From Planctomycetota bacterium (GTDB lineage: Bacteria; Planctomycetota; UBA1135; GCA-002686595), in NCBI GenBank assembly GCA_004296785.1, contig SCVU01000098.1:1-5932 (forward strand): a DNA stretch of 5,932 nucleotides, given 5' to 3'. Position 1 is the first letter of the stretch. Each line of letters starts with the position of its first letter. Position numbers and translations under genes: made by a program. The notes beneath the pieces are model-generated. The model was not told the DNA's origin. It did not search any database and saw only the letters and a list, made by a program, of their open reading frames with translations. Positions 1 through 5,932 of the stretch are shown piece after piece.

Positions 1-909
1 GAAGTCGAGGTGGCTGTCAAAGAAGAAGGAGAGGCGCGGCGCGAACTCGTCGACGCTCATGCCGGCCGCGACGCCGCGCTTCACGTACTCCATCCCGTTG
101 GCGAGCGTGAACGCGAGCTCCTGCGCCGCCGTCGAGCCCGCCTCGCGGATGTGGTAGCCCGAGATCGAGATCGTGTTCCACTGCGGCACGCGCACCGCGC
201 AGTGGCTCATCACGTCGGTGATCATGCGCAGCGCCGGTTCGACGTCGACGAGCCACGCGTGCTGCGCCTGGTACTCCTTGAGGATGTCGTTCTGGACGGT
301 GCCGCGCAGCTTCTTCGGATCGACGCCCGCGCGCTCGCCGCACGCGACGTAGAACGCGAGCAGGATCGGCGCGGGGCCGTTGATCGTCATCGACGTCGAG
401 ACCTCCGCCATCGGGATCCCGTCCATCAGCGTCTGCATGTCCTCGAGCGACGAGATCGCGACGCCGACCTGACCGACCTCGCCGCGCGCGTACTCGTGAT
501 CCGAGTCGTAGCCCATCAGCGTCGGGAAGTCGAAGGCGACCGAGAGGCCGGTCTGCCCGTGCTCGAGCAGGTACTTGAAGCGCTGGTTCGTCTGCGCGGC
601 GGTGCCGAAGCCCGCGAACTGGCGCATCGTCCACAGGCGCCCGCGGTACATCGTCGGATGGACGCCGCGCGTGTACGGGAACTGGCCCGGGTAGCCGAGG
701 TCGCGCTCGTGGTCGAGCTCGACGTCGCCCGGCCCGTACAGCGGCTTGAGCGGCGTGTCCGACAGCGTCGTGAAGCGCGCGTCGCGCATCTCGGCGACCT
801 GCCACGCCTCCTCCCACAACTGTCGCGGCGCGAGCGCGGGCCGGCCCGCGCCATCGCTGCGTGCGGTCGTCTCGCGTGCGGAGGAGTGCGGGTGCGAGGG
901 CTGGCTCAT
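1..909 (-). CDS. icmA: Coenzyme B12-dependent acyl-CoA mutase large subunit, isobutyryl-CoA mutase type (3' part beyond the window)
   Basis: The first 303 residues are present; the gene continues off the left edge. The protein is the substrate-binding TIM-barrel part of the methylmalonyl-CoA mutase superfamily, which rearranges acyl-CoA carbon skeletons by a radical mechanism with adenosylcobalamin. Family blocks are easy to see: HPTMYRGRLWTMRQFAGF (84-101), GLSVAFD (121-127), GTVQNDILKEY (203-213), ISISGYHIREAG (247-258) and FAPRLSFFF (289-297). Catalytic His253 and Gln206 are kept. The residues equivalent to human MUT Tyr110 and Arg228, which bind the methylmalonyl carboxylate, are Phe98 and Gln216. 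That is the known isobutyryl-CoA mutase pattern, so the substrate is probably isobutyryl-/butyryl-CoA. The ATG overlaps the TGA of the G-protein gene by 4 bases, which suggests translational coupling. The missing C-terminus should show whether a cobalamin domain is fused or supplied by a separate small subunit. Family assignment is firm; specificity is inferred from two residues. Confidence 0.93.
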   Translation of the reverse strand, partial: MSQPSHPHSSARETTARSDGAGRPALAPRQLWEEAWQVAEMRDARFTTLSDTPLKPLYGPGDVELDHERDLGYPGQFPYTRGVHPTMYRGRLWTMRQFAGFGTAAQTNQRFKYLLEHGQTGLSVAFDFPTLMGYDSDHEYARGEVGQVGVAISSLEDMQTLMDGIPMAEVSTSMTINGPAPILLAFYVACGERAGVDPKKLRGTVQNDILKEYQAQHAWLVDVEPALRMITDVMSHCAVRVPQWNTISISGYHIREAGSTAAQELAFTLANGMEYVKRGVAAGMSVDEFAPRLSFFFDSHLDF

Positions 910-1880
910 GCTCGGGAACTTTCGGTTGCGCCGCGCAGCACGCGCGCGGCGAGTCGGCTCGCTACATCGTACGGCGGAACGCCGGCCGCGAGGTCGCGCT
1001 CGGCCGCTTCCCGCACGCCGCCCGCCCCCCACAGCACGTCGTCGAGGTGTTGCGCCATCACGCGGCGCACCTGCTCGAGCCGCCGCTCGCGCCGCGCGCG
1101 CGCGAGGCCGCAGCGCTCGAGGTGCGCGCGGTGCGCGGCGATCGCGCCGACGAGGCCGTCGATGTTGCGGCCCAGCGCCGCCGATGCCGCGACCACCGGC
1201 GCCTTCCAGCCGCCCTTCGCCTCGCGCGCGCGGCCGAGGCGCGCGGCGACCGATTCCTCGAGGTCGAGCACGAGCCGATCCGCGCCCGCGACGTCGCTCT
1301 TGTTCACCACGAGCACGTCGGCGACCTCGAGGATGCCGGCCTTCATCGCCTGCACGCCGTCGCCCGCGCCGGGGCACAGCACGACGACGACCGTGTCGAC
1401 CGCGCTCATCACGTCGAACTCGGCCTGGCCGACGCCGACGGTCTCGAGCAGGATCTCGTCGATCCCCGCGATGTCCATCGCGTCGCACGCGTCGACCGCC
1501 GCGCGCGACAGGCCGCCGTGCGAACCGCGGCTCGCCATCGAGCGGATGAACACGCCGGCGTCGGAACTGCGCTCCTCCATCCGGATGCGGTCGCCGAGCA
1601 GCGCGCCGCCGGTGAACGGGCTGGTCGGATCGACGGCCAGGATCCCGACGCGCTTGTCCGCGCCGCGCAGCGCGCCGGCGAGCGCGTTGACGAGCGTGCT
1701 CTTGCCCGCGCCCGGCGGACCGGTGACGCCGTTGCGCCACGCGCGACCGACGCGCGCCCACACCGGAGCCAGCGCGCTCGCGAAGCGCGGATCGCCGTTC
1801 TCGGCCCACGAGATCAGCCGCGCCAGCGCGCCGCGGTCGCCCGCTGCGAGGCGCTGCCCGAGGCTCTCGTTCTCGATCAC
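906..1880 (-). CDS. meaB: MeaB/ArgK-type G3E GTPase, chaperone of the acyl-CoA mutase
   Basis: This 324-residue protein is the usual length for MeaB. Family members load and protect B12-dependent mutases and gate cofactor exchange by GTP hydrolysis; the old label 'LAO/AO transport ATPase' is misleading. Visible motifs are a Walker A loop GPPGAGKST (54-62), VDPTSPFTGGALLGDRIRM (83-101), ETVGVGQAE (146-154) and the guanine-specificity motif NKSD (193-196). A helical, Arg-rich C-terminal part from about residue 250 fits the family dimerisation arm. The start is GTG at 1880, chosen because homology begins there and GGGAG lies 8 bases upstream. It begins 26 bases after the acyl-CoA dehydrogenase stop and ends inside the mutase start codon, so its client is almost certainly the adjacent mutase. 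It is a free-standing protein here, unlike the IcmF fusions in which G-domain and mutase are one chain. Confidence 0.93.
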   Translation of the reverse strand: MIENESLGQRLAAGDRGALARLISWAENGDPRFASALAPVWARVGRAWRNGVTGPPGAGKSTLVNALAGALRGADKRVGILAVDPTSPFTGGALLGDRIRMEERSSDAGVFIRSMASRGSHGGLSRAAVDACDAMDIAGIDEILLETVGVGQAEFDVMSAVDTVVVVLCPGAGDGVQAMKAGILEVADVLVVNKSDVAGADRLVLDLEESVAARLGRAREAKGGWKAPVVAASAALGRNIDGLVGAIAAHRAHLERCGLARARRERRLEQVRRVMAQHLDDVLWGAGGVREAAERDLAAGVPPYDVASRLAARVLRGATESSRA

Positions 1881-1906
1881 GTGCGTCGCTCCCGGTCGTG
1901 CTGGCG

Positions 1907-3049
<1,143 letters not shown>

Positions 3050-3115
3050 CGTGGTGCTTCTGTGCGGGGGACGGGGGACGGAGCGGATCGCGGCGGGCAG
3101 CGAGCGGCGCGCGGA

Positions 3116-3991
3116 TCAGCTCGGATAGTCGTAGAAGCCCTTGCCCGCCTTCCGGCCGAGCCGGCCGGCGGCGACCATCCGCTTGAGCAGCGGACACGGG
3201 CGGTACTTGTCGTCGCCGAGGCCTTCGTGCAGCACCTCGAGGATGTACTGGCAGGTGTCGAGGCCGATCAGGTCGGCGAGCGCGAGCGGCCCCAGCGGGT
3301 GATTCATGCCGAGCTTCATCACGGTGTCGATCGCGTCGCGCGACGCCACGCCTTCCATCAGGCAGTAGCACGCCTCGTTGATCATCGGCATCAACACGCG
3401 GTTCGACACGAAGCCCGGGTAGTCGTTGGCTTCGACGGGCGTCTTGCCGAGCGCGGTCGCGCACTCCAGCGTCGACTTCGTGGTCGCGTCGCTCGTCTCG
3501 TGGCCGCGGATCACCTCGACGAGCTTCATCAGCGGCACCGGATTCATGAAGTGCATGCCGATGACCCGGTCCGCGCGCTGCGTCGCGGCGCCGATCGTCG
3601 TGATCGAGATCGACGAGGTGTTCGTGGCCAGGATGCAGGCCGGATCGGTCAGCGCGTCGAGCTCGGCGAAGATCTTGCGCTTCGTGTCCTCGCGCTCGAC
3701 GACGGCTTCGACGACGAGCTGCGCGCCCGACGCGTCGGCCAGCGCGCAGCCGCCGACGATGCGCGTCAGCGCGCCCTCGGCATCGGCGGCCGGCAGGCTG
3801 CCCTTCTTGACGAAGCGGTCGAGCGAGGCGCGGATCGCGCCCATGCCGCGGCCGAGCGCGCTCTCGTCGACGTCGATCAGCCAGACCTGACTGCCGTGCA
3901 GCGCGAAGGTCTGCGCGATGCCGTTGCCCATCTGACCGGCGCCGATCACCGCGACGCGCTCGAAGTACGGCGCCCCCCCCGATGCAGACAC
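3116..3991 (-). CDS. hbd: 3-hydroxybutyryl-CoA dehydrogenase
   Basis: This 291-residue enzyme interconverts 3-hydroxybutyryl-CoA and acetoacetyl-CoA with NAD(P). The N-terminal Rossmann fold shows VAVIGAGQMGNGIA (13-26) with the GxGxxG loop at 17-22, and Asp40 and Asp42 at the end of the second strand favour NAD. Catalytic residues are visible: Ser126 or Ser127 in NTSS, the His147/Glu159 dyad (GMHFMNP and KLVEV, 12 residues apart as in human HADH) and Asn197 in PGFVSNR. The C-terminal block GMNHPLGPLALADLIGLD (228-245) and the ending KGFYDYPS are those of the short bacterial Hbd/PaaH type, with no crotonase fusion. The GTG start lies 2 bases after the thiolase stop, with GGAGG inside the thiolase gene 10 bases upstream, so the pair is probably translationally coupled. 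Codons 4-7 contain a run of eight G residues. No alternative start near the homology is better. Confidence 0.94.
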   Translation of the reverse strand: MSASGGAPYFERVAVIGAGQMGNGIAQTFALHGSQVWLIDVDESALGRGMGAIRASLDRFVKKGSLPAADAEGALTRIVGGCALADASGAQLVVEAVVEREDTKRKIFAELDALTDPACILATNTSSISITTIGAATQRADRVIGMHFMNPVPLMKLVEVIRGHETSDATTKSTLECATALGKTPVEANDYPGFVSNRVLMPMINEACYCLMEGVASRDAIDTVMKLGMNHPLGPLALADLIGLDTCQYILEVLHEGLGDDKYRPCPLLKRMVAAGRLGRKAGKGFYDYPS

Positions 3992-3993
3992 GG

Positions 3994-5178
3994 CTACAGC
4001 GCCTCCACCGCGAGCGACACCGCGTTGCCGCCGCCCAGGCACAGCGAGGCCATGCCGTTCTTCGCGCCGCGCTGCTGCAGCGCGTACAGCAGCGTGACGA
4101 GCAGGCGCGCGCCCGAGGCGCCGATCGGGTGGCCGAGCGCGACCGCGCCGCCATTGACGTTGACGCGCGCGGCGTCGAGCTCGAGCACGCGCGTCAGCGC
4201 GCACGCCGCGGCGGAGAACGCCTCGTTGATCTCGTGCAGGTCGAAGTCGCGCGGCTTGCGGCCGAGCTTGGCCGCGACCTTCTGGATCGAGAGCTCGGGC
4301 GCCATCATCACCCACTCGGGCGCCATGCCGCCGGTCGCGTAACCGGTGATCTTCGCGAGCGGCTTGACGCCCTCGCACAGCGCGCGCGACGCGCTCATCA
4401 GCACGACCGCCGCCGCGCCGTCGTTGATCTGGCTCGCGTTGCCCGCGGTGACCGTGCCGTCCTTCGGCTGGAACGCGGGCTTCAACTTGCCGAGGCCCTC
4501 GGCCGTCGAATCGCCGCGGATCCCCTCGTCCGTCGTGAACGCGATCGGATCGCCCTTCTTCTGCGGCAGCGGGATCGCGAACTTCTCCGCGTCGAAGCGG
4601 CCGGCCTTCGTCGCCGCATCCGCCTTCTGGTGGCTCGCTGCCGCGAACGCGTCCTGCGCGCCGCGCGAGACGTCGTACTTCGCCGCGACCTTCTCGGCGG
4701 TGATGCCCATGTGGAAGTCGTTGTAGATGTCCCACAGGCCGTCGCAGACCATCGAGTCGAGCAGCTTGCCGTGGCCGAGCCGCTGGCCGGCGCGCGCGTC
4801 GGGCAACAGGTACGGCGCGTTCGTCATGCTCTCCATGCCGCCGCACACGACGACCTCGGCGTCGCCCGCGCGGATCGCCTGCGCGCCGAGCATCACGGAC
4901 TTCAGGCCCGACCCGCAGACCTTGTTGACGGTGAAGGAGCCGACTGCGTCGGGGATCCCCGCGCCGCGCGCGGCCTGCCGCGCGGGGTTCTGACCGAGCC
5001 CCGCCTGCAGCACGTTGCCCATGATCACTTCGTCGACCCACTCGGGCCGGGCGCCGGCGCGCCGCAGCGCCTCCTGGATCGCGAAAGCGCCCAGTTGCGG
5101 CGCGCGGAAGCCCGCCAAACTGCCCTGGAACCTGCCGATGGGAGTGCGACAGGCCGAGACGATGACGACGTCCTGCAT
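3994..5178 (-). CDS. Acetyl-CoA C-acetyltransferase (thiolase)
   Basis: This complete 394-residue enzyme has the standard length of the acetoacetyl-CoA thiolase family (PhaA/AtoB/ThlA). It condenses two acetyl-CoA to acetoacetyl-CoA or runs in reverse. Nucleophilic Cys88 lies in NKVCGSGLKSV (86-95), the NEAF motif is at 318-321, His350 is in GGAVALGHPIGASGAR (343-358), and the acid/base Cys380 is in CLGGGNA (380-386). All catalytic residues are therefore present. His156 and Met157 in FHMG match the acetyl-CoA-specific biosynthetic subfamily better than long-chain 3-ketoacyl thiolases. It is the first gene of the five-gene string. The reading frame is open upstream to 5289, but the start was placed at ATG 5178 because MQDVVIVSACRTPIG is the normal N-terminus and the upstream residues are low-complexity and unrelated. 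The ribosome site is weak, with AGGGA 12 bases upstream. Confidence 0.95.
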   Translation of the reverse strand: MQDVVIVSACRTPIGRFQGSLAGFRAPQLGAFAIQEALRRAGARPEWVDEVIMGNVLQAGLGQNPARQAARGAGIPDAVGSFTVNKVCGSGLKSVMLGAQAIRAGDAEVVVCGGMESMTNAPYLLPDARAGQRLGHGKLLDSMVCDGLWDIYNDFHMGITAEKVAAKYDVSRGAQDAFAAASHQKADAATKAGRFDAEKFAIPLPQKKGDPIAFTTDEGIRGDSTAEGLGKLKPAFQPKDGTVTAGNASQINDGAAAVVLMSASRALCEGVKPLAKITGYATGGMAPEWVMMAPELSIQKVAAKLGRKPRDFDLHEINEAFSAAACALTRVLELDAARVNVNGGAVALGHPIGASGARLLVTLLYALQQRGAKNGMASLCLGGGNAVSLAVEAL

Positions 5179-5205
5179 GGGTGCTTCGAATCCCTGGCTC
5201 GCGGA

Positions 5206-5220
5206 CCGGTCGCTGACCGG
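5206..5220. repeat. Inverted repeat, 6-bp arms, in the thiolase leader
   Basis: CCGGTC (5206-5211) and GACCGG (5215-5220) are perfect inverted copies separated by three bases. The left arm is also part of an 8-base palindrome GACCGGTC (5204-5211). The site lies 28-42 bases ahead of the thiolase ATG, downstream of the candidate promoter. It could be a repressor site or an RNA hairpin in the leader. In such GC-rich DNA, chance is a real alternative. Confidence 0.4.
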
Positions 5221-5279
5221 AACTTGGGGGCTGGTTAGGGGGGGCACCCACGACCGCGGGCGCGCCACTCGAGCCCGGG

Positions 5280-5308
5280 AGTCTAGCACGCGTTCGAGGC
5301 GCGGAGAA
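5280..5308 (-). promoter_or_regulatory. Weak candidate sigma70-type promoter for the operon
   Basis: On the minus strand, TAGACT (5280-5285) matches the -10 consensus at four of six positions and is preceded by TGC, giving an extended -10 element. Seventeen bases further upstream lies TTCTCC (5303-5308), a poor -35 with three matches. Transcription would start near 5273, giving a leader of about 95 bases. This is a by-eye match in a GC-rich genome whose sigma factor preferences are unknown, so it is only a candidate. Confidence 0.25.
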
Positions 5309-5324
5309 AAACGAACAGCGCCTC
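5296..5324. repeat. Inverted repeat, 7-bp arms, spanning the candidate -35
   Basis: GAGGCGC (5296-5302) and GCGCCTC (5318-5324) are perfect inverted copies around a 15-base A-rich centre. Corresponding arm positions are 22 bases apart, about two helical turns, which suits a dimeric DNA-binding regulator. The candidate -35 element at 5303-5308 falls in the centre, so a bound protein would block the operon promoter. There is no T-run on either flank, so it does not look like a terminator. Confidence 0.4.
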
Positions 5325-5440
5325 AAGTCGCTGCCGAGAAGCTCCGAGAAGGAACATGTCCAGAAGCCCCCGCCCGACTCGAAATCGGGTGCCGGACTCC
5401 GGGACTGGTTCGAGACAGAGAGCCTTGGGTTGAGGAAACG

Positions 5441-5470
5441 GGGCCAGCATCCGTCCGCGGAGGCTGGCCC
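5441..5470. repeat. Strong hairpin in the leader of the plus-strand gene
   Basis: GGGCCAGC (5441-5448) pairs perfectly with GCTGGCCC (5463-5470). Inside, TCCG (5450-5453) pairs with CGGA (5458-5461) around a four-base loop, leaving one A/G mismatch. The whole is a 12-base-pair stem. No run of T follows on either strand, so a classical intrinsic terminator is unlikely. The right half includes GGAGG (5459-5463), so the fold would hide a Shine-Dalgarno-like sequence. It may be an operator, an RNA control element or a structural dyad. Confidence 0.55.
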
Positions 5471-5529
5471 TGCTCCTTGTGGCCCTGCGCATCGTTGGGA
5501 GACCGAAGAGCGAGACGCGGTCGGCAGCC

Positions 5530-5932
5530 GTGGAACGAGCAAGAGAGGTCCGTGACGACTCCGCACGGGTTCCCGACGTCACACCGAACGGTGGCGCCGA
5601 GGAGCACGCGCCGATTCGTCGCGTTCGCCGCCTGATCAGCGCGCTCGCCTGCGTCGGCATCGCAATGGGCGGGCTCGCGCTCGGGCTGTGCGCGTGGCGG
5701 CTGCTCGTGCTGCGCGCCGAGCGCGCCGAGGTCGCCGCGATCGAGACCGAGGTCGCCGAGAGCCAGCGAGTGCTCGACGACCGGATGGCGACGGCCAGCG
5801 AGGAGCTGCACGCGCTGTTCGACGGCCGCGACGTGCCGAGTCCGAGCCGCCTCGACAATCCGCTCGGCTATCTGCGCTCCGCGTATCCGGAGCTCGCCGC
5901 TTCGAGCGCGTTCGCGAAGTCCGTCGCGAGCG
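5530..5932 (+). CDS. Single-pass membrane protein with charged helical region, N-terminal part; function unknown
   Basis: This open frame on the plus strand reaches the right edge, giving at least 134 residues. I do not recognise a family. Residues 1-34 are polar and end in a basic cluster (RRVRR, 30-34), followed by one hydrophobic helix at about 35-56, predicting the N-terminus inside the cytoplasm. Residues 58-97 are rich in Ala, Glu and Arg and look like an amphipathic or coiled-coil helix. After that comes DGRDVPSPSRLDNPLGYL. This layout occurs in sensor kinases, chemoreceptor-like proteins and secretion or division proteins; the deciding domains lie beyond the window. Third-position GC is high, which supports coding. 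GTG 5530 was chosen as the start, but its ribosome site is poor; GTG 5479 is in the same frame and would add 17 residues. The frame is closed upstream by TGA at 5431. The gene is divergent from the operon. Confidence 0.6.
   Translation, partial: MERAREVRDDSARVPDVTPNGGAEEHAPIRRVRRLISALACVGIAMGGLALGLCAWRLLVLRAERAEVAAIETEVAESQRVLDDRMATASEELHALFDGRDVPSPSRLDNPLGYLRSAYPELAASSAFAKSVAS

Larger units (their letters stand above)
5179..5529. other. Non-coding region between divergent genes
   Basis: About 350 bases separate the minus-strand operon from the plus-strand membrane protein gene. Frames here give only low-complexity translations on both strands, and composition shifts towards more A and T, with patches such as GAGAAAAACG around 5305. 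The region holds several inverted repeats (listed separately), a run of seven G (5238-5244) and a weak candidate minus-strand promoter. It probably carries the control sites for both transcripts. No regulator gene lies in the window, so the factor that acts here is unknown. If the plus-strand gene starts at its alternative GTG (5479), the region shrinks to 300 bases. Confidence 0.7.

Noticed and set aside
5179..5289. 37-residue N-terminal extension of the thiolase from an upstream ATG
   Set aside because: The extension has no similarity to thiolases, runs through the intergenic palindromes, and the family N-terminus falls exactly at ATG 5178.
5371..5402. Short inverted repeats CCCGA/TCGGG (5373-5389) and CCGGA-C-TCCGG (5392-5402)
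   Set aside because: Five-base arms are expected often by chance in such GC-rich DNA, and neither lies at a clear promoter position.
3116..5566. Minus-strand open frame of 816 codons ending in 3-hydroxybutyryl-CoA dehydrogenase
   Set aside because: The N-terminal 500 or so residues are an out-of-frame reading of thiolase and intergenic DNA. A GTG right after the thiolase stop is the natural start.
5552..5635. 27-codon plus-strand frame starting GTG with GAGAGG upstream
   Set aside because: The spacing to the start is only 3 bases, the peptide has no recognisable character, and the overlapping frame encodes the membrane protein.
5283..5858. Minus-strand frames of 191 and 162 codons opposite the membrane protein gene
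   Set aside because: Both are Ser/Arg/Ala-rich low-complexity translations crossing the intergenic region without motifs; they are shadows.

Overview
This window comes from a very GC-rich bacterial chromosome. Codon third positions are almost all G or C, and GTG starts are used alongside ATG. The protein families suggest an aerobic or facultative soil- or sediment-type bacterium such as Myxococcota or another former deltaproteobacterial group. That placement is an impression and has not been tested. No rRNA, tRNA, insertion sequence, phage gene or CRISPR array is visible.

Positions 1-5178 hold one tightly packed minus-strand gene string, read from right to left: acetyl-CoA acetyltransferase (thiolase), 3-hydroxybutyryl-CoA dehydrogenase, a short-chain acyl-CoA dehydrogenase, a MeaB-type G-protein chaperone, and the large subunit of a coenzyme B12-dependent acyl-CoA mutase that runs off the left edge. 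The gaps are 2, 66 and 26 bases, and the last pair overlaps by 4 bases (ATGA), so the five genes are probably one operon.

Positions 5179-5529 are a non-coding region between divergent genes. It contains several inverted repeats and a weak candidate promoter for the operon. From about 5530 a plus-strand gene begins and runs off the right edge. Its visible part encodes a cytoplasmic N-terminus, one membrane helix and a charged helical stretch; its function is not recognised.

The main result is the likely specificity of the mutase. A family reading would call it methylmalonyl-CoA mutase, but the two residues that recognise the methylmalonyl carboxylate are replaced: Tyr by Phe98 and Arg by Gln216. 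This is the pattern of isobutyryl-CoA mutase (IcmA). With thiolase, 3-hydroxybutyryl-CoA dehydrogenase and a short-chain acyl-CoA dehydrogenase beside it, the operon looks like a C4 acyl-CoA module. It would connect isobutyryl-CoA, butyryl-CoA, 3-hydroxybutyryl-CoA, acetoacetyl-CoA and acetyl-CoA. The crotonase step and the small B12-binding mutase subunit are not in the window.
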